A DNA stretch of 64,000 bases from Acidobacteria bacterium RIFCSPLOWO2_12_FULL_68_19 (GTDB taxonomy: Bacteria; Acidobacteriota; Vicinamibacteria; Vicinamibacterales; UBA2999), in assembly GCA_001767525.1 (NCBI GenBank), contig MELF01000005.1, positions 45,867 to 109,866 on the forward strand, written 5' to 3'. Below the pieces are notes generated by a model. It was not told the origin of the DNA and did not search any database. It saw nothing but the letters and a program-made list of their open reading frames with translations. Made by a program: the position numbers and the translations under genes. Of the stretch, positions 41,816 through 51,070 are shown one piece after another (position 1 is the first letter of the stretch; the number at the start of each line of letters is the position of its first letter).

Positions 41816-44634
41816 CAACCTGTGACGGGCTCGGCCAGGGCGTCGACGCAGCGGTCGCAGATGCCCGCCCAGTCTGGCTCGGTCCGCACCCGCGGGACGT
41901 AGCGCCAGCATCGCCCGCAGCGCACGCCGGGCGCCTTGTCCACGGCCACCCGCAGCTCGTCGGCGCCGGCGGCAGTGGAGGTCAGCGCCACGTCCGAGAC
42001 GATGAACAGCATCGGGAGATCGGCGCGGTGCGCCTCGAGCAGCGCCGAGGTCGGTCCCGAGGCGGTGATCGTGACCCTGGCGCCGAGCGACGTGCCGATA
42101 GCCTTCTCCTTCCGCTTCTGCTCGAGCGTGGCGTTCACGTGGTCGCGGACCTGCATCAGCCGGTCCCACGTCGCAACCAGCTCGCGGTCGACGAATCGGT
42201 CCACTTGCGGAAAGTCCTCGAGATGAACGGACGGCGACCGTTCTCCCGGCATGTGGCGCCACAGTTCATCGGCCGTCACGGGCAGGATCGGCGCCAGCAG
42301 GCGCGCGAGTCCGTCGCAGATCAGGCACATGACCGTCTGCGTCGAGCGGCGCTCGTGCGATTTCACCCCGAGCGTGTACATCCTGTCCTTCGTCACGTCG
42401 ACATAGAACGCGCTGACGTGGACGGTCATCAGGGCGTTCAGCGTCTGCGTGACCGTCGAGAAATCGTACTCGTCGTACGCGCGCAGGATTCGATCGGCGG
42501 CCTCCGCGTAGCGCGCGAGGGCATACCGATCGACCGCATCGAGCCGCTGGAGAGGGACGACGTCGGCGGCCGGATCGAAGTCGTACAGGTTCGCCACCAG
42601 GATGCGGCACGTGTTCCGCCATTTCCGGTAGAGGTCGACGACTCGTGTGAGGATCTCCTTGCTGACGCGGAGCTCCTCGGTGAACTCGGTCATCGCCACC
42701 CAGAGGCGGATGATCTCGGCGCCGCTCTCCTTGATGACCTCCTGCGGCACGATGGCGTTGCCGAGCGACTTCGACATCTTCCGCCCCTCGAGGTCGATGA
42801 GGAAGCCGTGCGTCAGCACCTCGCGGAACGGCGGCCGCCCGCGCGTCGCGAGCGCCACGAGCAGCGAGCTCTGGAACCAGCCGCGGTGCTGGTCGCTCCC
42901 CTCGAGGTACAGGTCGGCGGGCCATCCCAGTTCCTCCGACCGCGCGAGCACCGCCTCATGGCTCGAGCCGGAATCGAACCAGACGTCGAGGATGTCCCGC
43001 TCGCGCTCGAACGAACGGCCGCCGCAGGACGGACAGGCGAACCCGGGCGGCAGGAATTCATCGAGGGGCCGCTCGTACCACGCGTCCGCGTTGTGTCGCT
43101 CGAAGACATCGGCGGCGCAGGCGATGAGCGCGGTCGTCAGCACGGCCGCGCCGCACGACGTGCAGTCGACCGCCGGAATCGGCACACCCCACGCGCGCTG
43201 CCGCGAGATGCACCAGTCGGGGCGGTTCGACACCATGTTGTAGATGCGGTCGCGCCCCCACGCGGGAATCCAGCGCACCTGATGGTCGATGGCGTAGCGC
43301 GCCGCGTCGCGCAGCGTGCGCGTGTCGCCGTCCTCGCATCGGATCACCGCGTCGCCGTCCATGCGGACGAACCACTGGGACGTGGCGAGAAAGACGACGG
43401 GATTGTGGCACCGCCAGCAGTGGGGGTACTGGTGCGTCACCGTGTCACGCCGCCAGAGGCGGCCGCGCGAGGCCAGTGCCTCCTCCACGCGCGGGTTCGC
43501 GTCGAACACGCGCTGGCCGCCGAACAGGTCCACCGTCTCCAGGAAATGGCCGCCCGGCCCCACCGGCGCGTAGATCTCGAGGCCGTACTCGATGCCGGTG
43601 TGGAAGTCGTCCGCGCCATGTCCGGGGGCGGTGTGCACCGCGCCGGTACCCTGCTCGAGCGTGACGTAGGTCGCCAGCACGCCGACCGAGTCTCGCTCGT
43701 ACAGCGGGTGCCGGAATCGGATTCCTTCGAGGTCGGCGCCCTTCATGTGCGCCACGGGCCGATCGAAGGAGCGACCGACGGCGGCGCCGACCCGCTCGGC
43801 CAGGCCTTCGGCGACGACGACCGTGCGCCCGTCCACGTCGTACGCGCCGTACTCGAACTCGGGATGAAATGCGATCGCCAGGTTCGACGGAATGGTCCAC
43901 GGCGTCGTGGTCCAGATGAGCACCGACACGTTGCGCCCATCCAGGGCCGGGACGCGGGCGAAGAGTTCCGCGGCGCCCGCCGGAGTCAGCGGGAACTCGA
44001 CGTAGATCGACGGCGACGCATGGTCTTCGTACTCCACTTCCGCCTCCGCGAGCGCCGTGCGGCAGTGGATGCACCAGTGAACCGGCTTCTTGCCCTTGTA
44101 GACGAGTCCCCGTTCCACGAACTTCCCGAGGGCGCGGGCGATGTCAGCCTGATATCGCGGGTTCATCGTGAGGTAGTAGTGCTCCCAGTCGCCGAACACC
44201 ATGAGCCGTTTGAACTCCCCCGTCATGACGTCGGTGAATCGGCTGGCGTACTCCCGGCAGGCGCGGCGAATCTCGCCGATCGACATCTCGCGCTTCTTCG
44301 GTCCGAGCTCGCGATCGACTTTCAGCTCGATCGGCAGACCGTGGCAGTCGTAGCCCGGCAGGTACGGCACGTCGTACCCCTGCATCGAGCGCGACTTGAT
44401 GACGAAGTCCTTGAGGATCTTGTTGAGCGCGGTTCCAAGGTGAATCCGGGCGTTCGCGTACGGCGGTCCGTCATGGAAGACGAACTTCCGCGCTCCGCGC
44501 CGGCGCCGGCGGATCTGTCCGTACAGATCCATCGCCTCCCAGCGCGCCAGCGCCTCCGGCTCGGCCGTTTGCAGGTTCGCCTTCATCGAAAAACCTGTGC
44601 GCGGCAGGTTGACCGTGTCTTTCCATTCGGGCAT
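41815..44634 (-). CDS. ileS: isoleucyl-tRNA synthetase
   Basis: A 939-aa class I synthetase. The HIGH-type motif is PPYANARIHLGTALNKI (about 61-77) and the KMSKS motif is RKMSKSLGN (about 610-620). A CP1 editing domain lies between them, and the C-terminal zinc finger CGRCWRYVPRVR...CDRC binds Zn. ATG 44634 is chosen with GGTGAG upstream; GTG 44643 is an alternative. The ileS-lspA-lgt-rluD order is common in bacteria. The gene is divergent from the M16 protease gene with overlapping -10 regions. Confidence 0.97.
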   Translation of the reverse strand: MPEWKDTVNLPRTGFSMKANLQTAEPEALARWEAMDLYGQIRRRRRGARKFVFHDGPPYANARIHLGTALNKILKDFVIKSRSMQGYDVPYLPGYDCHGLPIELKVDRELGPKKREMSIGEIRRACREYASRFTDVMTGEFKRLMVFGDWEHYYLTMNPRYQADIARALGKFVERGLVYKGKKPVHWCIHCRTALAEAEVEYEDHASPSIYVEFPLTPAGAAELFARVPALDGRNVSVLIWTTTPWTIPSNLAIAFHPEFEYGAYDVDGRTVVVAEGLAERVGAAVGRSFDRPVAHMKGADLEGIRFRHPLYERDSVGVLATYVTLEQGTGAVHTAPGHGADDFHTGIEYGLEIYAPVGPGGHFLETVDLFGGQRVFDANPRVEEALASRGRLWRRDTVTHQYPHCWRCHNPVVFLATSQWFVRMDGDAVIRCEDGDTRTLRDAARYAIDHQVRWIPAWGRDRIYNMVSNRPDWCISRQRAWGVPIPAVDCTSCGAAVLTTALIACAADVFERHNADAWYERPLDEFLPPGFACPSCGGRSFERERDILDVWFDSGSSHEAVLARSEELGWPADLYLEGSDQHRGWFQSSLLVALATRGRPPFREVLTHGFLIDLEGRKMSKSLGNAIVPQEVIKESGAEIIRLWVAMTEFTEELRVSKEILTRVVDLYRKWRNTCRILVANLYDFDPAADVVPLQRLDAVDRYALARYAEAADRILRAYDEYDFSTVTQTLNALMTVHVSAFYVDVTKDRMYTLGVKSHERRSTQTVMCLICDGLARLLAPILPVTADELWRHMPGERSPSVHLEDFPQVDRFVDRELVATWDRLMQVRDHVNATLEQKRKEKAIGTSLGARVTITASGPTSALLEAHRADLPMLFIVSDVALTSTAAGADELRVAVDKAPGVRCGRCWRYVPRVRTEPDWAGICDRCVDALAEPVTG

Positions 44635-44663
44635 GGGACTCACCAAATTCTATAATGCGGGGG

Positions 44664-46034
44664 ATGGCCACGCTCGAACGGTCCACGATGGCCGCCGCCA
44701 GCGTCACCGAAGACATCCTCGACAACGGCCTCCGGGTTCTCATCCAGGAAATGCACACGGCGCCGCTGGCGTCGGTCTGGTGCTGGTACCGGGTCGGATC
44801 GAAGGACGAGCCGACCGGTCGGACGGGTGTGTCGCACTGGGTCGAGCACATGAACTTCAAGGGGACGACGAACATCCCGCGCGACAAGGTGAAAGGGATT
44901 ATCGAGCAGTTCGGCGGCTACTGGAACGGCTACACCTGGATCGACCAGACGACGTACACGGAGACGGCGACCCGCGACGCGCTCGACCGCATGCTGTTCA
45001 TCGAATCCGAGCGGATGGCCAACTGCCTGTACGACCCGGCCGACTGCGAGTCGGAGCGTACCGTCATCATTTCGGAGCTCCAGGGCGGGGAAAACGATCC
45101 CGACACGCTGCTCGACCAGGAGCTGACGGCGATCGCGTTCAAGGCGCACCCGTACCGCCACCCGACGATCGGCTGGCTCTCGGATCTGCAGACGATGACG
45201 CGTGAGGACCTGTACGCGCACTACCGCCGGTTCTACGTGCCGAACAACGCCACGCTCGTCATCGTCGGCGACGTCGATACGACGGAGGTCATGCGCGGCG
45301 TGGTGCGCCACTTCGGCCGGATTGCGTCCGGCGACGTGGGACGGCGGCCGCAGACGCGCGAGCCCGAGCAGGCCGGCGAGCGTCGCGTGACGCTCTCGCG
45401 CGAAGGCACCACCGCGTATCTGAAGCTCGGGTACCACGCGCCGGCCGTCGGCGACTCCGACTTCTTTCCAATGCTCGTGCTCGACGCCGTGCTCACGGGG
45501 GCCAAGGGCGTCAACCTCTGGGCGAGCTTCCGGACCCCGCCACCGCAGCGAAGCGCCAGGCTCTATCGTGCGCTGGTCGATACCGGACTCGCTTCGTCCG
45601 TGTCGGGTGGGCTCGTGCCGACGGCCGAACCGTTCCTCTACACCATGTCCTGCACGGCGACCTCCGGCACGCCGCTCGCGAAGCTGGAGGAGGCGGCGCT
45701 CGCCGAACTGGACCTTGTGCGGCGACAGGGGATTACCGCCCTCGAGCGCGATAAAGCCGTGCACCAGTTGCACGCGCGCCTCGTGTTCGAGAACGACAGC
45801 GTGACCAATATCGCCCACCAGCTCGGCTACTTCGAGACGGTCGCCAGCTGGCAGCTGGTGTCGACGCTGCGCGAACGGATCGAGTCGGTGACGCTCGACC
45901 AGGTCGGCGCGGCGGCCGCCGCGCGGCTGGCGGCGCTCAACCGCAGCGTCGGTTGGTTCGAACCGCTGCCAGCCGGCGCCGGCGTGGACGCCCGGACCGG
46001 ACGGGGCGCCGGCCGAGAGCCCGTGTCGTCATGA
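44664..46034 (+). CDS. M16 family zinc peptidase, catalytic subunit
   Basis: A 456-aa pitrilysin-type protease. The zinc motif H-x2-E-H is intact in HWVEHMNFKGT (about 61-71), and the third ligand Glu is probably in ESERTVIISELQ. The C-domain with Arg/Tyr substrate residues is degenerate. ATG 44664 lies 7 nt after a TATAAT (44651-44656), suggesting a leaderless transcript. Its stop overlaps the next gene, an M16 partner lacking the motif, so the two probably form an active/inactive heterodimer, as in mitochondrial processing peptidase. Confidence 0.9.
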   Translation: MATLERSTMAAASVTEDILDNGLRVLIQEMHTAPLASVWCWYRVGSKDEPTGRTGVSHWVEHMNFKGTTNIPRDKVKGIIEQFGGYWNGYTWIDQTTYTETATRDALDRMLFIESERMANCLYDPADCESERTVIISELQGGENDPDTLLDQELTAIAFKAHPYRHPTIGWLSDLQTMTREDLYAHYRRFYVPNNATLVIVGDVDTTEVMRGVVRHFGRIASGDVGRRPQTREPEQAGERRVTLSREGTTAYLKLGYHAPAVGDSDFFPMLVLDAVLTGAKGVNLWASFRTPPPQRSARLYRALVDTGLASSVSGGLVPTAEPFLYTMSCTATSGTPLAKLEEAALAELDLVRRQGITALERDKAVHQLHARLVFENDSVTNIAHQLGYFETVASWQLVSTLRERIESVTLDQVGAAAAARLAALNRSVGWFEPLPAGAGVDARTGRGAGREPVSS

Positions 46035-47311
46035 CCTCCGCCACCGAGCGCGGGCTTGCGCCGGTCCGGGTGCTCCTCGACAACGACGCAGTCGTCATCG
46101 CAAAGCAGTCACAGACGACGCCGGCCGTCACGATTCACGCTGCATGTGCCGCCGGAACGGTATTCGATCCGCCCGAGCTGCCCGGCGTGGCGCACTTCGT
46201 CTCGAGGACGATCGATCGCGGCACGCTGACGCGGCCAGCCGGCGCCATCGCCGAGGAGCTCGACGGTCGAGGCGTCTCGCTCACCGTCACCGTCAATCGT
46301 CACGCGCTGTCGCTCGTGTGCACCTGTCTCGTGGAGGACCTCCAGGCGATCCTTGCGCTAGTGGCCGACATCGTGATGCATCCGGCATTTCCGCCGGACG
46401 AGGTCGACACGAGACGAGGGGAAATCGTCACGCTCATCCGCCAGGACGAAGACAATCCGGCCGTGATGGCGAGTGAGGGGTTGCTCGCAGATCTGTACGG
46501 CTCGACCCACGGCTACGGACGCCGGCCGCGCGGGACGGTCACGAGCGTGGGGGCAATCGATCGCGCGGCCCTCGAACGATTCCACGTCGAGCGCTTCGCT
46601 CCCGCATCGCTCTCCCTCGTGATGGTCGGCGATGTCGAGCCGGACGCCGCCATCGCCGCCGCCGCCGCCGCATGGTCCCTCTGGCGCGCCCCTCGCCCGT
46701 CCGTCCCGCGGCTCGACGCCGTCTCCTCCTCGCCCGTTCGGCGGCTGCGCGTCATTCCGATGATGAACAAGGCGCAGGTCGACATCGCGTACGGCTTCAC
46801 GAGCATCCGCCGGGCGGACCCGGCCTATTACGCGTACTGGCTGATGAACAACATCCTCGGACAGTACTCGCTCGGGGGCCGGCTGGGGGACAGCATCCGG
46901 GAGCGACAGGGGATGGCCTACTACGTGTTCAGCGCGCTCGATGCCAACGTGATTCCAGGACCGCTGACGATCCGTGCCGGCGTGAGCCCGGCCCACGTCG
47001 AGCCCGCCATCGCCTCGATTGACGAGGAGCTGGCGAGACTGGCGGCCGACGGGCCGACCGACGCCGAGATGGCCGAGTCGACGCAGTATCTCGTTGGCTC
47101 GATGCCGCGCAATCTGGAGACGAACACCGGGATCGCCAGCTTCCTGCAAACGGTGGAGTTCTTCGGCCTCGGCCTCGACTACGATCTGCGGGTGCCGGCT
47201 CTGCTCCGCGGGGTTTCGCGCGACGAGGTGCACGAGGCGGCGCGCCGGACGCTGGTGCCGTCTGGAGCAACGGTGGTGGTCGCCGGGCCGTACGCCGGAC
47301 ATCCAGCATGA
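46031..47311 (+). CDS. M16 family peptidase-like protein, inactive partner
   Basis: A 426-aa paralogue overlapping the catalytic gene by 4 nt (ATGA). The zinc site is lost: the H-x2-E-H position reads GVAHFVSRTID, with no Glu-His. The C-terminal lobe retains the Arg-Tyr substrate-binding pair expected of the partner subunit (GDSIRERQGMAYYVFSAL). It most likely supplies substrate binding to the first subunit; this is inference from M16B heterodimers. Coupled to the HAD gene by another 4-nt overlap. Confidence 0.88.
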   Translation: MTSATERGLAPVRVLLDNDAVVIAKQSQTTPAVTIHAACAAGTVFDPPELPGVAHFVSRTIDRGTLTRPAGAIAEELDGRGVSLTVTVNRHALSLVCTCLVEDLQAILALVADIVMHPAFPPDEVDTRRGEIVTLIRQDEDNPAVMASEGLLADLYGSTHGYGRRPRGTVTSVGAIDRAALERFHVERFAPASLSLVMVGDVEPDAAIAAAAAAWSLWRAPRPSVPRLDAVSSSPVRRLRVIPMMNKAQVDIAYGFTSIRRADPAYYAYWLMNNILGQYSLGGRLGDSIRERQGMAYYVFSALDANVIPGPLTIRAGVSPAHVEPAIASIDEELARLAADGPTDAEMAESTQYLVGSMPRNLETNTGIASFLQTVEFFGLGLDYDLRVPALLRGVSRDEVHEAARRTLVPSGATVVVAGPYAGHPA

Positions 47312-48006
47312 GGACGGCAGCGGTCAAGGCGGTCTGCTTCGACGTTGACTTCACCCTGATCTATCCCGGTCCGACGTTTCAGGGCGAGGGGTACGCGCGC
47401 TTCTGTGCGCGCGGCGGCATCACGGTCGATCCCGCGCGGTTTTACGACGGCGTCCGTGCGGCGTCCGCGATTCTCGACGACGTGCAGGACCATATCTACA
47501 GCCCGGACATCTTCGTGCGGTACACCCGCCGGATCATCGAGGCGATGGGCGGAAGCGGTGACCGGCTCGACGCGGTGGCCCGGGAGATCTACGAGGAATG
47601 GGCCGCGTGCCAGCACTTCATCCTGTACGACGACGTGACGCCGGCGCTGCGCGAACTGGCGGCGCGCGGCGTCAAGGTGGGGCTCATCTCCAACTCGCAT
47701 CGCTGTCTGGCGTCGTTCCAGCAGCACTTCGAGCTGCGCGGGCTCGTGGCGGCGGCGATTTCCTCGTCCGAGCACGGCTACCTGAAGCCGCATCCGAGCA
47801 TCTTCGAGTCGGCGCTCGATCTCCTCGGGGTGACCGCAGGGGAGGCGGTGATGGTCGGCGACAGCCTGCCGCACGACGTCGAAGGGGCCCTTCGCGTGGG
47901 GATGCGGGCCGTACTGGTGCAGCGCGCTCCCCAGGAGCCGGACGTCGTGCCTCCGAACATTCCGGTCATCCGCGACCTTTCCGAGCTGCCGCCGCTGTTG
48001 ATATAA
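47308..48006 (+). CDS. HAD-superfamily hydrolase
   Basis: A 232-aa phosphatase-like protein. Motif I is FDVDFTLIYPG (residues 11-21), DxDxT with the nucleophilic Asp. Motif II has Ser in GLISNSHR, motif III Lys in GYLKPHPSIFESAL, and motif IV is VMVGDSLPHDVEGA. A four-helix cap lies between motifs I and II, as in phosphoglycolate-phosphatase-like members. The substrate is unknown. Last gene of the M16 operon, with the ATG inside the previous stop. Confidence 0.85.
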   Translation: MRTAAVKAVCFDVDFTLIYPGPTFQGEGYARFCARGGITVDPARFYDGVRAASAILDDVQDHIYSPDIFVRYTRRIIEAMGGSGDRLDAVAREIYEEWAACQHFILYDDVTPALRELAARGVKVGLISNSHRCLASFQQHFELRGLVAAAISSSEHGYLKPHPSIFESALDLLGVTAGEAVMVGDSLPHDVEGALRVGMRAVLVQRAPQEPDVVPPNIPVIRDLSELPPLLI

Positions 48007-48018
48007 ATACCGAGAAAA

Positions 48019-48095
48019 TAGCCGGTAGCCGGTAGCCGGTAGCCGGTGGCCGGTAGCCGGTGGCCGGTGGCCGGTAGGCGGCAGGCGGTTGATGG
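48019..48095. repeat. heptad tandem array (TAGCCGG)n with mirrored tail
   Basis: Eight near-identical 7-nt units run from 48019 to 48074 (TAGCCGG x4, TGGCCGG, TAGCCGG, TGGCCGG x2). Degenerate TAGGCGG, CAGGCGG and TTGATGG follow to 48095. Inverse material lies further on (GGCTACG; CTACCCC/GGGGTAG at 48121-48158). No gene is present in 48007-48167. Confidence 0.85.
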
Positions 48096-48167
48096 TTAGC
48101 TCGTTGGGCGTTGTTGATTGCTACCCCCTACTGGCTACGACGTACCAGCTAGGGGTAGGGAGGACCT

Positions 48168-48689
48168 ATGCTCAGATATCTGATCGGCTTGTCGCTCTGC
48201 GCGCTGTGTGTCGGGGCGAGCGTTGCGACGGCCCAGGCGCCCACACCCGCGCAGCCTGCGCAACCCCGGAGCGGTGAAACGTACCTGTGGCACGGCGAGC
48301 TGGTCTCGATCGACGCCGCGACCCGGGCGTTGACCGTCAAGGCACGCGTCCTGGGCGACGCGGCCGCCGACGTCGCGCGTTTCGCGGCGGGCGGCCGCAT
48401 TCTGGTGACCTGGTCGGGGCTCGACATCCACGCCGGCGCGGTGCGGCGCGTCACCAGGTACGACGCGGGACAGCAGATTCTGGACTTCTTCGCGCTTCCC
48501 GTCGAACTGGCCTCGCGTGACGTGCAGAACGACCTGGTGTCGCTCCGAATCCGGATTCCGGAATCGATGGTCGCGGCGGTCAAGACCCTCAAGCCGGGCG
48601 ACTGGATTTCGGTCTTGACGCGCCATCGCCCGAAGGGCGACGCCGACGCCATTGTCGCCGTCGGGCCGTACGTGCGGCCACAGACGTAG
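48168..48689 (+). CDS. exported protein of unknown function
   Basis: A 173-aa product with the Shine-Dalgarno GGGAGGACCT before ATG 48168. A signal peptide (LRYLIGLSLCALCVGASVAT) ends near residue 23, followed by a short Ala/Pro/Gln linker. A beta-rich domain of about 120 residues follows (YLWHGELVSIDAATRALTVK, RILVTWSG, GDWISVLTRHRPKGD). There are no Cys pairs or catalytic motifs. No family is recognised; the fold might be an OB-like barrel. Confidence 0.6.
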   Translation: MLRYLIGLSLCALCVGASVATAQAPTPAQPAQPRSGETYLWHGELVSIDAATRALTVKARVLGDAAADVARFAAGGRILVTWSGLDIHAGAVRRVTRYDAGQQILDFFALPVELASRDVQNDLVSLRIRIPESMVAAVKTLKPGDWISVLTRHRPKGDADAIVAVGPYVRPQT

Positions 48690-48700
48690 TCGGCGATCGG

Positions 48701-48767
48701 GAGCAGGCATTACGCAGCAGGCAGCAGACCGTTTCCAGAACGGCCGGGGTGACGTCTGCCTGCTACG
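48701..48767. repeat. mirrored heptad quasi-repeats
   Basis: GAGCAGG, CATTACG, CAGCAGG, CAGCAGA (48701-48728) face the inverse heptads GTCTGCC, TGCTACG (48754-48767) across 25 nt. They lie between two convergent genes, 11 nt past the stop of the exported protein, and could serve as a shared terminator. Confidence 0.55.
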
Positions 48768-48774
48768 TCCGGTG

Positions 48775-49119
48775 CTATCCCGGCGGCCAGGCCAGCGGCC
48801 GGCCCGCGAGCAGGTGGAGATGGATGTGGAAGACGCTCTGCCCTGCCTCGCGGTTCGTGTTGAACACCGTCCGGTAGCCGCGCTCGTGGTAGCCGCTCTC
48901 CTCGGCCAGCGCGGCCGCCCGGCGGACCATCGTCCCCACCAGTCCATCGTCGGAAGGCGACAGGTCGTTCACGGTGGCAACGTGCCTGCGGGGAATGATC
49001 AGCACGTGCAGCGGCGCCTGCGGATTGATGTCCTTGATGGCGACGAGGGTGTCGTCCTGGTAGACGATAGACGCCGGGATGTGCCCCGCGATGATCTTGC
49101 AGAACAGGCAGTCGTCCAT
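48775..49119 (-). CDS. histidine triad (HIT/HINT) family protein
   Basis: A 114-aa nucleotide-binding hydrolase. The triad H-x-H-x-H is in SVFHIHLHLLAGR (about 93-105). The N-terminus CLFCKIIAGHIPASIVYQDD and DINPQAPLHVLIIPRRHV are canonical HINT. ATG 49119 is preferred; a GTG at 49131 overlapping the prmC stop is an alternative. It cleaves purine phosphoramidates and acyl-adenylates in studied members. Last gene of the bioY-to-HIT operon. Confidence 0.92.
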   Translation of the reverse strand: MDDCLFCKIIAGHIPASIVYQDDTLVAIKDINPQAPLHVLIIPRRHVATVNDLSPSDDGLVGTMVRRAAALAEESGYHERGYRTVFNTNREAGQSVFHIHLHLLAGRPLAWPPG

Positions 49120-49127
49120 CTGAGCCT

Positions 49128-50000
49128 TCACCCCAACGCGCGGACACGCCTGAGGCCCCGACGAATGATAGCCGTTCGCGGGATTCCTTGCAGGTCCTCG
49201 CGCACGCGGACCATCGCGAGCCCGGGCCGCGCGGCGACGAGCGCCTCGAGGTGCTCCTGCTGGCCGTAGCCGAATTCCATGACGAGCCAGCCCCCCTCGG
49301 CGAGCACGCCGAGTGAGGCATCGAGCACGCCGGCGATGTCGCGGAATCCTTCAGCGCCTCCGAACAGCGCCACGCCCGGCTCGTAGCGGACGGCGGCGGC
49401 GAGCGCCGGCTCGTCGCCGTCCCTGACGTACGGGGGGTTGGCGGCGATTACGTCGAAGCGGCCCGCGACGCCGTCGAGGTAGCTCGTGACCACGAAGGCG
49501 ATGCGGTCGGCGACGCCGTGGCGGACGGCGTTGGCGCGGGCGACGGCAATCGCGTCTCGGGAGATATCGGTGGCCACGACGCGGCACGCGCCGCACTCGT
49601 GGGCGATCGCCACCGCCACGCAGCCGCTCCCCGTGCCGATGTCGGCCACCAGCGGCGTCGGCGTCGCCCGCGCCAGCGCGAGGGCCTCCTCGACGACGAA
49701 CTCCGTTTCAGGTCTGGGAATCAGCACCGCCGGCGTGACCGCGAACTCGAGTCCCCAGAACTCGCGGACGCCGGTGATGTACGCGGTCGGCTCCCGGCGC
49801 TCGCGCCGCGAAATCCAGTCCGAGAATCGCGGTTCGAGCTGCGGCGGTTCGACTTCGCGCTGTGCCGCCAGCAGCCGGGCACGATCCCAGCCGAGGATCG
49901 TGCGGGCATACAGATCGACATCGAGGGCCGCCTCGTCCGGGCGGATGCCGGAAGCGGCCAGCCGCGCGCGCGCCTCTGCCAGTCGTTGGTGCAGCGTCAA
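49128..50000 (-). CDS. prmC: release-factor glutamine N5-methyltransferase
   Basis: A 290-aa SAM-dependent enzyme that methylates the GGQ glutamine of RF1 and RF2. The SAM motif [18 protein letters not shown] and the catalytic NPPY in [12 protein letters not shown] are present. A TTG at 50000 overlaps the prfA stop (TTGA), giving the family-typical [14 protein letters not shown] start. The prfA-prmC pairing is nearly universal. Confidence 0.95.
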   Translation of the reverse strand: MTLHQRLAEARARLAASGIRPDEAALDVDLYARTILGWDRARLLAAQREVEPPQLEPRFSDWISRRERREPTAYITGVREFWGLEFAVTPAVLIPRPETEFVVEEALALARATPTPLVADIGTGSGCVAVAIAHECGACRVVATDISRDAIAVARANAVRHGVADRIAFVVTSYLDGVAGRFDVIAANPPYVRDGDEPALAAAVRYEPGVALFGGAEGFRDIAGVLDASLGVLAEGGWLVMEFGYGQQEHLEALVAARPGLAMVRVREDLQGIPRTAIIRRGLRRVRALG

Positions 50001-51070
50001 TTGACCGTGGTGGCTTCCTTGAGCTTCTCGGCGGTGTAGTGCGCGATCACCTGCTCGAGGATCTCGCTCGGGTCGCCTTCGAGCACCTCGTGCAAGCGGT
50101 GTGTGGTGTAGTTGATGCGGTGGTCCGTGATGCGGCTCTGCGGAAAGTTGTACGTCCGGATCTTCTCCGAGCGTTCGCCGGTTCCCACCTGGCCGCGGCG
50201 CTCCTTCGCGATCGCCTCGTGCTGCTTCCGCATCTCCATTTCGTAGAGCCGCGCCCGCAGCACCTTCATCGCCTTCGTCCGGTTCTTGATCTGCGACTTC
50301 TCGTCCTGCTGCGACACGACCAACCCGGTGGGAATGTGGGTGATGCGCACGGCCGAGTACGTTGTGTTGACGCTCTGGCCGCCCGGCCCGCTCGAGCAGA
50401 ACGTGTCGACGCGGAGGTCCTTCTCGGTGATCTGGACGTCGACATCCTCGGCTTCGGGGAGGACCGCGACCGTGGCCGTGGAGGTGTGAATGCGCCCGCT
50501 CGCTTCCGTCGCCGGCACGCGCTGAACGCGGTGCACGCCGCTCTCGTACTTCAGACGGCTGTAGACGCCCTTCCCCTCGATCGACGCGATGACTTCCTTC
50601 AAACCGCCGGAGGCGCTCTCGCTCGTCGACATCACCTCGAGCTTCCACCCCTGGCGCTCGGCGAAGCGGCTGTACATGCGGAACAGATCCGCAGCGAAGA
50701 GGGCCGCCTCGTCGCCGCCCGTACCGGCGCGAATTTCGAGGAGCACGTTCTTCTCGTCGTTCGGATCCCTGGGCACGAGCAGCCGGCGCAACTCGGCGAG
50801 AATGGCGTCGCGGCGCGCGCCGAGTCCCTTCAGCTCCTCCTGCGCCAGCTCGCGCATCTCGGGATCGGAGCCGCGCGCCAGCTCCTCGGCGCCGTCGATG
50901 TCCTTCTGCACGATCTTGTATTCACGGTACTTGTCGACGAGCGGCTCGAGATCGGCCAGCGCCTTCGCGGCCTTCCGGTACTCGGCGGGATCCGACTGCA
51001 CCTCGAGGGTGCCGAGGCGCGTCATCAGCTCCTCGTACTGGGCTTCCACGGCGCTGAGCTTGTCGAACAC
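49997..51070 (-). CDS. prfA: peptide chain release factor 1
   Basis: A 357-aa factor that decodes UAA and [23 protein letters not shown] and the GPGGQSVN catalytic loop (about 230) are intact. [20 protein letters not shown] is the RF1 segment. The GTG start directly follows the moaD TAG. Length is standard. Confidence 0.96.
   Translation of the reverse strand: MFDKLSAVEAQYEELMTRLGTLEVQSDPAEYRKAAKALADLEPLVDKYREYKIVQKDIDGAEELARGSDPEMRELAQEELKGLGARRDAILAELRRLLVPRDPNDEKNVLLEIRAGTGGDEAALFAADLFRMYSRFAERQGWKLEVMSTSESASGGLKEVIASIEGKGVYSRLKYESGVHRVQRVPATEASGRIHTSTATVAVLPEAEDVDVQITEKDLRVDTFCSSGPGGQSVNTTYSAVRITHIPTGLVVSQQDEKSQIKNRTKAMKVLRARLYEMEMRKQHEAIAKERRGQVGTGERSEKIRTYNFPQSRITDHRINYTTHRLHEVLEGDPSEILEQVIAHYTAEKLKEATTVN

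Noticed and set aside
41743..44655. Very long open frame antisense to ileS
   Set aside because: High GC leaves few stops in the opposite frames. The product has no recognisable domains, while ileS has all expected motifs.
48019..48095. CRISPR-like regular repeat
   Set aside because: Units are 7 nt and directly adjacent, with no unique spacers and no cas genes nearby; it is a tandem heptamer array.
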